NCBI GenBank assembly: GCA_938015425.1
Contig: CALLPQ010000121.1
Location: forward strand, 1-36,694
Source: an uncultured Parvularculaceae bacterium
Lineage (GTDB): Bacteria; Pseudomonadota; Alphaproteobacteria; Caulobacterales; Parvularculaceae
Direction of reading: 5' to 3'
Length of the DNA: 36,694 nucleotides
The position numbers and the translations under genes were made by a program. The first letter of the stretch is position 1. Every line of letters starts with the position of its first letter. Positions 25,157-33,597 of the stretch are shown piece by piece. The notes under the pieces were generated by a model that did not search any database, was not told where the DNA came from, and saw nothing but the letters and a program-made list of their open reading frames with translations.

Positions 25157-27061
25157 ATGAGTGAGCTTAAAGAAAATTTTGATGTAATCATTATTGGCGG
25201 CGGTCATGCGGGGTGCGAGGCGGCTTGCGCTGCGGCGCGGGCAGGTGCAAAAACTTTATTGGCTACACACCGTCTTGATACTATCGGTGAAATGTCTTGT
25301 AATCCAGCTATTGGTGGTCTTGGTAAAGGCCATTTGGTGCGTGAAATTGATGCTCTTGATGGGTTAATGGCGCGGGTTATTGATCAATCAGGTATTCAAT
25401 TTAGAATGCTAAACCGGTCTAAAGGCCCGGCGGTTAGGGGGCCTAGAGCACAAGCTGACCGTGATCTCTATAAAATCCGGATGCAAGAAGAGATAAAGTC
25501 TATTGAAAACCTGACCCTTGCGCAAATCAGTGTTGAAGACCTTATTGTTAAAAACAATAAGGTTTGCGGTATTACTGGATCAAAAGGGGAGGAAATAAAC
25601 GCGCCGACTGTTGTTCTAACCACAGGAACATTCCTTAAGGGGGTGGTTCATATGGGAGATAAGCAATTTTCAGCAGGTCGGGCCACTGGGAAAGATGCTT
25701 GGGAAACCCCTTCCATAGGGTTGTCTAAACGTTTATATGAAGCCGGTTTTTCAATGGGGCGATTAAAAACCGGAACACCTGCAAGATTGGATAGCCGGTC
25801 TATCCATTGGGACCGACTTGAGATGCAAGCCGCAGATGCTGTGCCAGTTCCCTTTTCATTTATGACTGACAGGATTAATATTCCTCAAATTTCATGCGGT
25901 ATTACTTATACTAATGAAAATACCCATAAAATAATTGAAGATAACCTCTCCCTTTCAGCCGTATATAGTGGCTCTCTAGAGGGGCGGGGCCCACGATATT
26001 GCCCTTCTATAGAAGATAAAGTGGTACGCTTTAAGGAGCGGACCCAGCATCAAATATTTTTAGAACCTGAAGGATTAAACAGTTATTCTGTCTATCCTAA
26101 CGGTATATCCACATCTCTGCCTGCACCTGTTCAAGAAGCCTTTTTAAAGTCGATTATCGGGCTAGAAGATGTTAAAATTTTACGTCATGGATATGCGATT
26201 GAATATGACTATGTTGACCCCCGCGAATTAAAGCTAAGCCTTGAAACCCACAAAATTCCGGGTTTATTTCTTGCGGGTCAGATTAATGGTACAACCGGGT
26301 ATGAAGAGGCAGCGGCCCAAGGTTTAATAGCGGGGGTGAATGCAGCCCGTTATGTAAATGGGTTAGACCCTTTTATACTGGACCGTTCCCAAGCCTATAT
26401 TGGTGTTTTGATTGATGATTTAGTCTCGCGCGGTGTGACCGAACCTTACCGTATGTTCACATCCAGAGCAGAGTATAGATTGACTTTGAGGGCTGATAAT
26501 GCCGATCAACGGTTAACACCGATTGGCATTGAGGCCGGGTTTGTTGGTCATAACCGCAAAGATTTGTTTCACGTGAAACAATCCCTACTTACCAAGGCTA
26601 GGGACTGGGCAAAGACTACAAATCTAAGCCCGAAAGAAGCACAAAAACAGGGCCTAAAGGTTAACCAGGATGGGCGCCGCCGATCGATTCTTGATTTATT
26701 ATCCCTACCTGATGTGACCATTGATAAATTAAAAACCATCTTTCCAGAAATAATGAGTTTTAGAGATGATATAACCGAGCAATTAGAGATTGAAGCTCTC
26801 TATTCCGGTTATTTACATCGTCAAGAGATGGACATTCGTGCTTTTAAAAAGGAAGAGAAGCTGTCTATCCCTGCCTCCCTAGATTACCATGAAATTAAAG
26901 GATTATCGAATGAGGTTCGAGAAAAACTTATACGGGCTAAACCACAAACCCTTGGGCAGGCTGGCCGTATAGAGGGTGTTACACCCGCTTCAATGGCTTT
27001 ATTACTGGCCTTTTTAAAGAAAGACAAACTAGCTCTACCAGAGACGGGAACCCATTCATGA
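25157..27061 (+). CDS. mnmG: tRNA uridine 5-carboxymethylaminomethyl modification enzyme MnmG
   Basis: MnmG (GidA) is the FAD-binding partner of MnmE in wobble-uridine modification. The Rossmann motif [21 protein letters not shown] is at residues about 10-30. [22 protein letters not shown] is the family signature, followed by [30 protein letters not shown] and [17 protein letters not shown] (second FAD block). The C-terminal helical domain that contacts MnmE and tRNA ends with [15 protein letters not shown]. The 634-aa length is standard. A third parS palindrome (26,565-26,580) lies inside, encoding LFHVKQS. The stop overlaps the rsmG start by four bases (ATGA), giving translational coupling. 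Confidence 0.97.
   Translation: MSELKENFDVIIIGGGHAGCEAACAAARAGAKTLLATHRLDTIGEMSCNPAIGGLGKGHLVREIDALDGLMARVIDQSGIQFRMLNRSKGPAVRGPRAQADRDLYKIRMQEEIKSIENLTLAQISVEDLIVKNNKVCGITGSKGEEINAPTVVLTTGTFLKGVVHMGDKQFSAGRATGKDAWETPSIGLSKRLYEAGFSMGRLKTGTPARLDSRSIHWDRLEMQAADAVPVPFSFMTDRINIPQISCGITYTNENTHKIIEDNLSLSAVYSGSLEGRGPRYCPSIEDKVVRFKERTQHQIFLEPEGLNSYSVYPNGISTSLPAPVQEAFLKSIIGLEDVKILRHGYAIEYDYVDPRELKLSLETHKIPGLFLAGQINGTTGYEEAAAQGLIAGVNAARYVNGLDPFILDRSQAYIGVLIDDLVSRGVTEPYRMFTSRAEYRLTLRADNADQRLTPIGIEAGFVGHNRKDLFHVKQSLLTKARDWAKTTNLSPKEAQKQGLKVNQDGRRRSILDLLSLPDVTIDKLKTIFPEIMSFRDDITEQLEIEALYSGYLHRQEMDIRAFKKEEKLSIPASLDYHEIKGLSNEVREKLIRAKPQTLGQAGRIEGVTPASMALLLAFLKKDKLALPETGTHS
26565..26580. promoter_or_regulatory. 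parS: parS centromere site 3 (inside mnmG)
   Basis: TGTTTCACGTGAAACA, a perfect 16-bp palindrome, lies in frame within mnmG about 1.2 kb before parA. It is the third copy within 2 kb. Confidence 0.93.
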
Positions 27062-27741
27062 CACAATCTTCTGTGGGTCATCAAGGCAAAAATAATCAAA
27101 ATTATTCTACGCCTATCTTATCGGCTGATGCCTTTCATCAAGCAATGCATTGTTCTCAACAGGTTATGAATAAGCTTGCTCGGCTGGATAAGCTGTTTAT
27201 GGAGCGGTCAGCCCTACACAATCTGGTGGCTAAATCTACAATCGAAACCCGTTGGGATCGGCATTACTTTGATAGTGCCCAACTCTATTCTCTTATTCCT
27301 GATGAAGCTGAAAAGCTTCTGGATTTGGGTTCTGGTGCGGGTTTTCCGGGGTTGGTTTTGGCAGCATTAGGGTATGACAAAGGTCTACAAGTTGGCTTGG
27401 TTGAAAGTACCGGTAAAAAGGCCTTATACTTACAAGATGCGGCTAAGGGTGCTGGTCTTGATAATGTAACGGTTTTCCATGACCGAATTGAAAATATTAA
27501 GATGAGGAAGAAACCTGATATTATCACCGCTAGGGCCCTTGCCCCTCTTAGCCGCCTTTGTGGGTATGTCAGCCCGTTTTTATCCCCAACCACCAAGTGT
27601 CTTTTTCTAAAGGGAGCTAAAGTGGATGAGGAATTGACCGAGGCTGCAAAAGCTTGGCATATTGAATCAACCCGCCATAAAAGTATGACGAGTGAAGAAG
27701 CGGTTATACTTGAGGTGAACTCTATAAAACCTATAATTTAA
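27058..27741 (+). CDS. rsmG: 16S rRNA (guanine527-N7)-methyltransferase RsmG
   Basis: RsmG (GidB) methylates N7 of G527 in 16S rRNA using S-adenosylmethionine; its loss gives low-level streptomycin resistance in many bacteria. The fold is shown by [22 protein letters not shown], the SAM-binding [34 protein letters not shown], and [12 protein letters not shown] with [11 protein letters not shown]. The first 35 residues or so are not well conserved. Start ATG 27,058 overlaps the mnmG stop. Length (227 aa) is slightly above average. parA follows after 53 bp, the usual mnmG-rsmG-parA-parB order. Confidence 0.95.
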   Translation: MTQSSVGHQGKNNQNYSTPILSADAFHQAMHCSQQVMNKLARLDKLFMERSALHNLVAKSTIETRWDRHYFDSAQLYSLIPDEAEKLLDLGSGAGFPGLVLAALGYDKGLQVGLVESTGKKALYLQDAAKGAGLDNVTVFHDRIENIKMRKKPDIITARALAPLSRLCGYVSPFLSPTTKCLFLKGAKVDEELTEAAKAWHIESTRHKSMTSEEAVILEVNSIKPII

Positions 27742-27794
27742 ACCATCATAAAGTTTACCTCGCTTATGTTACCAGACAATTGGATTTCTATTAA

Positions 27795-28607
27795 ATGACA
27801 TCTTCCCCTCGCGTATTTGCTATTGCCAACCAAAAGGGCGGGGTTGGTAAAACAACAACAGCTATCAATTTGGCAACCGCTTTAGTAGCGGTGGGCGAGA
27901 CTGTATTGCTGATTGACCTTGACCCTCAAGGCAATGCATCAACGGGATTAGGGGTTTCTGCTGCTACGCGCGAATTAACAACCTATGATGTACTGACCGG
28001 AGAATATCGTCTTGAAGCAACAATTGTTGAAACCGATATTCCTAAATTGAATTTAGCACCAGCAGGGGTCGACCTTGCAGGCGCCGAGATCGAGCTGGTT
28101 AATGTTGAACGTCGCCATCATCGTTTGGCAGATGCAATTGAAGAATATTGCCGAACTTTCCCCCAGACAACTTATGTCATTATCGACTGCCCCCCTTCTT
28201 TGAGTTTGTTAACCATCAATGCTTTGGTCTCTGCAAGCGGCGTTATCATCCCGCTGCAATGTGAGTTTTTTGCCCTCGAAGGGTTATCGCAAATCATCCG
28301 CACCATAGAAACCGTCAGTGAACGGATTAATGAAAATGTAAGTCTATATGGTGTCGTTTTAACCATGTATGATAAACGCAATAATCTGTCTGCCCAGGTT
28401 GAGGCTGATGTGCGCGGATATATGCCTGAAAAGGTTTTTGAAACAGTCATTCCGCGAAATGTAAGAATATCGGAGGCACCAAGTCATGGTAAACCTGCAT
28501 TATTGTATGATTTAAAATGCCCGGGCTCGCAGGCTTATTTAAGATTAGCCAGCGAGATTATCCAACGTGAACGTGCTGTTAAACGGGAACTGGCTAGTGT
28601 TTCATAA
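27795..28607 (+). CDS. parA: Chromosome partitioning ATPase ParA (Soj)
   Basis: ParA is the ATPase that binds DNA nonspecifically and moves ParB-parS complexes during chromosome segregation. The deviant Walker A reads IANQKGGVGKTTTAINLA with the signature Lys before GG. LLIDLDPQGNASTGLG is Walker A', and YVIIDCPPSLSLLTINAL is Walker B. VIPRNVRISEAPSHGKPALLYD is the conserved C-terminal block. Its 270-aa length is that of a chromosomal ParA without the extra N-terminal HTH found in many plasmid types. parB begins 52 bp downstream. The three parS sites lie 1.2-3.2 kb upstream, so the gene sits in its own centromere region. Confidence 0.97.
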   Translation: MTSSPRVFAIANQKGGVGKTTTAINLATALVAVGETVLLIDLDPQGNASTGLGVSAATRELTTYDVLTGEYRLEATIVETDIPKLNLAPAGVDLAGAEIELVNVERRHHRLADAIEEYCRTFPQTTYVIIDCPPSLSLLTINALVSASGVIIPLQCEFFALEGLSQIIRTIETVSERINENVSLYGVVLTMYDKRNNLSAQVEADVRGYMPEKVFETVIPRNVRISEAPSHGKPALLYDLKCPGSQAYLRLASEIIQRERAVKRELASVS

Positions 28608-28659
28608 GCTTGTTGTTTGCCACCCTTAAATAACCTTTTTAAAAACAAGAGAGTTTACT

Positions 28660-29643
28660 ATGAATAAAACATCTCAAAAACCCTCATCTAAATCTCCATC
28701 TAAACCTCCGTCTAAATCTAGGGGCCTAGGTCGCGGCCTTGATGCTTTATTGGGAGATGCGCCATCCAGTAAAACAAAAGAGCCAAACACCAAAAATGGG
28801 GCAACGATAAAATCCGATAATGAAGTCCCTATTGAATTTTTGCGGGCGAACAAAGATCAACCCCGTAAAACATTTCATGATGAAGGTATTGAAGAACTCG
28901 CTATTTCCATTAAAGCGCGGGGCTTGTTGCAACCTATATTGGTTCGTCCCCTGAAGGCAAAGACAGATACAATACACACAGGTACAATACAGTATGAAAT
29001 TGTTGCGGGGGAACGTCGATGGCGCGCCGCGCAAAAAGCGGGTCTACATAAAGTTCCAATTGTTATTAGAGATTTAAGTGATCGTGAAACGGCTGAAATC
29101 GGGTTGATTGAAAATATTCAAAGGGTTGATCTAAACCCCATGGAAGAAGCCCAAGCTTATCATTATTTAAGTAAAATTCATGGGCATAATCAGGAAGAAA
29201 TTGCCAAGGCGGTGGGAAAAAGCCGAAGCCATGTGGCTAATATGATGCGACTTACCAAACTCCCAGATAATGTCCAAAAGGCGGTGCATGACGGGGTGAT
29301 TTCTATGGGGCATGCACGAGCTTTGTTGACCAGTGAAAATCCAACCCGTCTTTATACGGATATCATATCAAAAGACCTATCTGTCCGCCGGTTAGAAGCT
29401 TTAATAAAACAAGAAAAGCAAAATGGAGACCCCCAAAAAGGGTCCCGTAAAGATGGCAATACACAAGCGGCCCCGAAGAAAGATGCCGATACGAAAGCGC
29501 TGGAACGCGATCTTGCCGCTGCCTTGGGGTTAGAAGTTGAAATCAACCATCAAAAAAATGGATCAGGTCAAGTCAGTGTAAACTATTTAGACCTTGACCA
29601 ACTTGATGATGTTTGCCGCCGTCTTTTGGGCTCAGCTGTTTAG
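28660..29643 (+). CDS. parB: Chromosome partitioning protein ParB (Spo0J), CTP-dependent clamp
   Basis: ParB binds parS, uses CTP to close into a sliding clamp, and spreads along nearby DNA. A Ser/Lys/Pro-rich leader of repeated SK(P/S) units precedes GLGRGLDALLGD, the ParA-stimulating N-terminus. VPIEFLRANKDQPRKTF begins the CTPase domain, which includes GERRWRAAQKAGLHKVP (CTP-binding GERR). ENIQRVDLNPMEEAQAY, the HTH EEIAKAVGKSRSHVANMMRLT and MGHARALL follow. The C-terminal dimerisation end (KNGSGQVSVNYLDLDQLDD) is normal. A long polar insertion lies at about 250-275. Its DNA targets are the three identical palindromes at 24.6, 25.0 and 26.6 kb. Confidence 0.97.
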   Translation: MNKTSQKPSSKSPSKPPSKSRGLGRGLDALLGDAPSSKTKEPNTKNGATIKSDNEVPIEFLRANKDQPRKTFHDEGIEELAISIKARGLLQPILVRPLKAKTDTIHTGTIQYEIVAGERRWRAAQKAGLHKVPIVIRDLSDRETAEIGLIENIQRVDLNPMEEAQAYHYLSKIHGHNQEEIAKAVGKSRSHVANMMRLTKLPDNVQKAVHDGVISMGHARALLTSENPTRLYTDIISKDLSVRRLEALIKQEKQNGDPQKGSRKDGNTQAAPKKDADTKALERDLAAALGLEVEINHQKNGSGQVSVNYLDLDQLDDVCRRLLGSAV

Positions 29644-29659
29644 TTTCAAGTTTGTAAAC

Positions 29660-30712
29660 CTATCGATTGACCATACGGCTAAGTCTTAATGCAGTACGCT
29701 CTATCAATTCCCTTTGGGGGGAGCCTGTGGTTTTTGCATCAAGTTCAGCCTCGATTAAAAGGCGTTTTGCAAGCTTTAGTTTGGCTGTAGACCAAATATT
29801 AAGACGCTGACGAAAAGCATCCTGTTCACCGAAAAACACAGGGGGGCGTAGTTTTTTCATGGCGTCATTCGGGCTCTCCCCCATATCCATGAATTGTCTT
29901 GCCTGTTGAAGTCTGGAGAAATTTCTTTGTAACGCTCTGAGTAAACCAACAGCACTTGTGCCCGCCATGGCGCTTTGATGGAGGGCGTTGGCGAGTGGTC
30001 CGGCTTGTCCGTCAATGCAGGCGGCTGTGACCTTGTTCATGGCATCGCCGCTATTGTCTACAAGGCAAGTGCGAACATCATCAAGGTTAATGGTGTCATA
30101 TATTGTGTCTGAAGGAACGCCCTTATATAAAAAAAGTTTTTCAAGTTCTGATTTGGTTATCGCGCGGTCACTGCCTAAAATATGTAGGACCAGATTGAGG
30201 GCATCATTATCAAATTTTAACCCATGCTCTGTTGCCATTTGTTGGGCTAAACTGCGTATGGCTGCGGGGCCATCCACATAACAAGGAAGGGCCGCCGCTT
30301 GCTTGGACTTTTCAAACTTTTTTCTAAGGGATGATCTCGGGCTTAAATCGCCCCCTGCGATAATAATGATCCCATTGGTTTTAAGGTGGTCTTTATCCAG
30401 AGCGTCTAAAAATGAATTAACCTCTGGCGGTGACCCTTCGCCAGTTATTTTAATCTGTATAACCCGTTCTCCCCCCATAAAAGAAAGCGCTGTTATTTCA
30501 TCACTCAATCGCGAAGGGTCTGCCTTTAAATCCGCAATCGATAACTCCATAAAATTAAAAGGATCGGAGAAATCATCGATAATATGTTTGGCTAATATGG
30601 TGACCCGTTCACTCACCAAACCTTGGTCGGGTCCATAGACTAAAAAGGCATGAAAGGCTTTATCCCTCTTTTTTAAAGCCGCCTCGATAGATTTTCCTTT
30701 AAGCGCAACCAT
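29660..30712 (-). CDS. holA: DNA polymerase III subunit delta
   Basis: HolA is the clamp-loader subunit that opens the beta sliding clamp. The protein starts MVALKGKSIEAALKKRDKAFHAFLVYGPDQGLVSERV, in which the YGPDQGLV element is the degenerate P-loop of alphaproteobacterial delta. FMELSIADLKADPSRLSDEI and LSFMGGERVIQIK, a conserved domain-I block, follow. The rest is the helical collar domain, ending QRELIERTALRLSRM. Length (350 aa) is typical. It converges on parB with 16 bp between stops. lptE lies 5 bp upstream on the same strand, the usual lptE-holA pair. Confidence 0.93.
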   Translation of the reverse strand: MVALKGKSIEAALKKRDKAFHAFLVYGPDQGLVSERVTILAKHIIDDFSDPFNFMELSIADLKADPSRLSDEITALSFMGGERVIQIKITGEGSPPEVNSFLDALDKDHLKTNGIIIIAGGDLSPRSSLRKKFEKSKQAAALPCYVDGPAAIRSLAQQMATEHGLKFDNDALNLVLHILGSDRAITKSELEKLFLYKGVPSDTIYDTINLDDVRTCLVDNSGDAMNKVTAACIDGQAGPLANALHQSAMAGTSAVGLLRALQRNFSRLQQARQFMDMGESPNDAMKKLRPPVFFGEQDAFRQRLNIWSTAKLKLAKRLLIEAELDAKTTGSPQRELIERTALRLSRMVNR

Positions 30713-30717
30713 TACGA

Positions 30718-31280
30718 TTAAGGAATGAGATCCGGCAAGAAGTCAGGTTTTTTTTCATCGCCTTCTAATTCTTCAACCGCATTGGTTTTGGCTTTCGCTT
30801 TTTGACGCCTTGCTATTGCGATGCGCCTTTCCATGTCGCTGGTTTGGGACAGGATATCCCGCTCTATTTCTTCGGCCAAACGGGTTGCTGATTTTTGTAC
30901 GGCTTCCCGCTCCGCGAATAGAGATGAATATTGTGACGTAACCTGATTAAATGAAGTAATGGATGTCGGGTTGCCAGAAATGGAGGCCCCCGTTTCAAGA
31001 TGTACCAAACGATATTTACTGAATAGAGAATAGTTGAACCGCGTAACGGAAGCATCTAACTGGACCGCTAGGCGCCTGGCCCGCGGGGTGACTTCTACCG
31101 CTAATTCATACCCCTCACTTTGTGCCTGATTAACCAATAATCTGTTTTCAAGGGCGCGGCGCAGAACAGGTTGCACGGCCAAGTTGCCTTCTCCTGCATC
31201 TCTGGTGGAGATAATGGCCCCGACCCTGATTTGTCTCAATAAAGGATGGTTTTCTGCGCCCTCTGGGGAGGCATAAAGGG
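30718..31280 (-). pseudogene. lptE: LPS-assembly lipoprotein LptE, truncated at its 5' end
   Basis: LptE plugs the LptD outer-membrane barrel that exports lipopolysaccharide. The mature domain is intact from LYASPEGAENHPLL onward: RQIRVGAIIS, QPVLRRALENRLLVNQAQS, YELAVEVTPRARRLAVQLDASVTRFN and the helical SATRLAEEIERDILSQ. About 187 codons are preserved. Family members begin with a signal peptide, a lipobox Cys and CGF.PLYAS-like residues; here the sequence stops resembling LptE exactly at LYAS. Upstream codons in the same frame belong to a different gene on the opposite strand. The open frame happens to continue to 31,401, but that extension has no signal peptide. The expected leuS upstream is absent. 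The product, if made, could not be lipidated. Confidence 0.85.
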
Positions 31281-31609
31281 CTAAAATGTTTGGAGTAAGT
31301 GGCGGAATTTTGCTTACAATCGGTTGTGCCGTGTTGATATACCTCAAGCGATTGGCAGACGAAGGGCTTGGTAGCCAACAACGACAGCGTGCCGAATACA
31401 CTTTTACAACGCTGCTGTTCCTAGTGGGACTAACCGGGTTGTTGCTCTATTGGTGCAAAGGCACTTCGGTTGCGGGTGGGTTGTTGATTGTGCATTTGTC
31501 AGTGGTTGCGACTTTTTTCATCGCTATACCGTATTCCAAAATGTCACATGGGTTTTTTCGCCTTGCAGCCCTTTGCCGGGAGTCGCAGCTGTCTTCGCGG
31601 GCCTTATAA
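31281..31609 (+). pseudogene. TcuB/CitB-type membrane protein, C-terminal fragment
   Basis: The frame reads MFGVSGGILLTIGCAVLIYLK, then a polar loop, then FTTLLFLVGLTGLLLYW, LLIVHLSVVATFFIAIPYSK and MSHGFFRLAALCRE. This matches the last two or three membrane helices and the ending of TcuB/CitB (tricarballylate or citrate utilisation protein B), a heme/Fe-S membrane protein that reoxidises the TcuA flavoprotein. A complete TcuB has about 370-380 residues; only the last 107 or so are present. The cut is within a few bases of 31,280, where the opposite-strand lptE is also cut. The in-frame ATG at 31,286 is an internal codon, not a real start. The CoA-transferase gene follows after 47 bp. Confidence 0.72.
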
Positions 31610-31656
31610 GATATGCTTGCAAACCATAGTTATCACAGTTTTATCAGGAGTGAAGT

Positions 31657-32850
31657 ATGTCTTACGAACCCGCTTCGTCAGTGCTTGAAAACGTTCGTGT
31701 TCTTGATCTCACCCGCGTACGTTCCGGCCCCACTGCAGTTCGCCAACTGGCAGACTGGGGTGCTGATGTAATCCGGGTGGAGCAACCTGAAGCGCTGGAG
31801 CCGGATGGCAGTCTGGGTGCGGCGCGTCATACGGCAGATTTTCAGAACCTGCAGCGTAATAAACGCAGTATTACGCTGAACCTCAAAACCGATGAGGGCA
31901 TGGCGTTATTCCGCAAGCTGGCAGATACCGCAGATGTGGTGGTAGAGAATTTCCGCCCTGATGTGAAACACAGGCTCGGCATAGACTACGGCACGTTATC
32001 AAAAACCAACCAGCGTCTGATCTATGCCAGTATCTCCGGCTTTGGTCAAACTGGCCCGTACGCAAAAAGACCCGGCTTTGATCAGGTGGCACAAGGTATG
32101 GGCGGGCTTATGTCCATTACGGGTGCACCGGGAGAAGGCCCTATGCGAGTCGGTATCCCTATCGCCGACCTCTGTGCCGGTCATTTCTGTGCTCAGGGTA
32201 TCTTACTTGCGCTGTATGAGAGAGAACGCTCCGGTAAAGGTCAGTGGTTACACACGTCGTTGTTGCAGGCAATGATCGCAATGCTGGATTTTCAGGCGGC
32301 GCGGTATACGGTGAGTGAACAAGTGGCAGGGCAGGCAGGTAATAATCACCCGACCAGTATTCCGACCGGTGTATTTCAAACGAAAGACGGCTACATCAAT
32401 ATTGCGGTAGCGGGTGAGGCCACCTGGTCACGGTTCTGTCAGGCAATGAATAAGGATGACTGGCAAGATCATCCGGACTACAAAGACAATGGTCTCCGTT
32501 CTGATAATCGTGAACAGTTGAATGCACTGATTAATGAGGTAACGCAAAGTCGAACCAGTGAAGATTGGATAAGTTCGTTTACCGAAGGCGGCGTACCCTG
32601 CGGACCGATTTATACGATTGATAAAACATTTGACGATCCTCAGGTTAAACACCTGCAGATGACGGCAAACGTGGAGTCTCCGGTTATGGGAGACCTGAAT
32701 CTAATCGCCCAGCCGGTCATTCTTGATCGAACACCAAGCAGTATCAAGGTGGCACCACCTGAGCGCGGTAACGCGACGCAGGATATCTTGCTTGAGCTTG
32801 GTGTAAAAGAGGAAGAGCTGGGCAGAATGCGTGAAGAGCACATAATCTAG
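31657..32850 (+). CDS. CaiB/BaiF family (class III) CoA-transferase
   Basis: Class III CoA-transferases move CoA between carboxylic acids through an aspartyl-CoA intermediate. The 397-aa sequence begins VLENVRVLDLTRVRSGPTAVRQLADWGADVIRVE, the family N-terminus. NKRSITLNLKTDEGMALF, DVVVENFRPDVKHRLGIDY, LIYASISGFGQTGPYAKRPGFD and MSITGAPGEGPMRVGIPIADLCAG follow; D171 in IADL is the expected catalytic Asp. AGG-rich GCAGGAGTG-like DNA precedes ATG 31,657 at a good distance (CAGGAGTGAAGT). The SDR gene starts 3 bp after its stop. Substrate acids are unknown. The TcuB-like remnant suggests a di- or tricarboxylate pathway, but that is inference. Codon use differs from the left part of the window. 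Confidence 0.93.
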   Translation: MSYEPASSVLENVRVLDLTRVRSGPTAVRQLADWGADVIRVEQPEALEPDGSLGAARHTADFQNLQRNKRSITLNLKTDEGMALFRKLADTADVVVENFRPDVKHRLGIDYGTLSKTNQRLIYASISGFGQTGPYAKRPGFDQVAQGMGGLMSITGAPGEGPMRVGIPIADLCAGHFCAQGILLALYERERSGKGQWLHTSLLQAMIAMLDFQAARYTVSEQVAGQAGNNHPTSIPTGVFQTKDGYINIAVAGEATWSRFCQAMNKDDWQDHPDYKDNGLRSDNREQLNALINEVTQSRTSEDWISSFTEGGVPCGPIYTIDKTFDDPQVKHLQMTANVESPVMGDLNLIAQPVILDRTPSSIKVAPPERGNATQDILLELGVKEEELGRMREEHII

Positions 32851-32853
32851 ATC

Positions 32854-33597
32854 ATGGCTACTGAAGGTAAAAAGCGAACGGCACTTATCACCGGTTCCGG
32901 CCGTAACATTGGTCGAGCTATTGCTATCGAGCTTGCCGGTGCGGGCTGCAATGTGATTTTAAACGGTTCTGCCGATCGCGCGGCCTGTGAATCTGTAGCC
33001 AGAGAGATAGAGGCGGCCGGTGCCAGTGTTTATATCGCAATGGGTGATATAGGCGTTCGTGAAGAGGCGCTGGCAATTGCTGCCAGTGGCATAGAGAACT
33101 TCGGTAGCATCGATATATTGGTTAATAATGCTGCGATCCGCCCGTCGTTTGATCTGATCAACGATGATGAGGATTCCTTTCAGCGCATTATGAATATTAA
33201 CTTTCATGCCGCATGGTGGCTATCCCGTGCCTGTATGCCCGGTATGATTGAGAATGGCTGGGGCAGGGTAATAAACTTTACCGGCATGAATGCGCAACAG
33301 GGTTATGCCGGAAAATCCGCGGTCAGTATTTCTAAACACGCTTCGTGGGGACTGACCAAATCCATTGCAAAGGAATATGGTCACCATGGCATCACCGCGA
33401 ATATAATTTCTCCCGGTACCATTGTCGGTGATGATGAAGAGTCCAGCAATTACGATAACTTGCTGCAGCAGAATCCGGCGGGTAGGTTGGGTGATCCTTC
33501 AGATATTGCAAAAATGGCAGGTTATCTGGTCAGTGACAATGCAGGTTTTGTTAACGGCCAGCTGATGCAGGTTAATGGTGGGGTTGTAGTGGCTTGA
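32854..33597 (+). CDS. SDR-fold protein lacking the usual catalytic Ser/Tyr
   Basis: A 247-aa classical short-chain dehydrogenase fold. TGSGRNIGRAIAIELAGAG is the nucleotide-binding motif, DILVNNAAIRPSF the NNAG-type strand, and LTKSIAKEYGHHGITANIISPG the later helix and loop. At the active site the usual Ser is replaced by Gly144 (INFTGMNAQQG) and the Tyr of YxxxK by Val157 (SAVSISK); Lys161 is kept. The substitutions are in a well-aligned, ungapped stretch, so they look real. I recall related SDRs with a GMNA...SxSKHA pattern, suggesting a conserved subgroup rather than decay. Function might be non-oxidoreductive or use other residues. It is coupled to the CoA-transferase gene by a 3-bp gap. 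Confidence 0.88.
   Translation: MATEGKKRTALITGSGRNIGRAIAIELAGAGCNVILNGSADRAACESVAREIEAAGASVYIAMGDIGVREEALAIAASGIENFGSIDILVNNAAIRPSFDLINDDEDSFQRIMNINFHAAWWLSRACMPGMIENGWGRVINFTGMNAQQGYAGKSAVSISKHASWGLTKSIAKEYGHHGITANIISPGTIVGDDEESSNYDNLLQQNPAGRLGDPSDIAKMAGYLVSDNAGFVNGQLMQVNGGVVVA

Noticed and set aside
31281-31401. Open frame extending lptE upstream to an ATG-like start at 31,401
   Set aside because: The extension has no signal peptide or lipobox and is the antisense of the TcuB-like helices, so it is a chance extension, not a real N-terminus.
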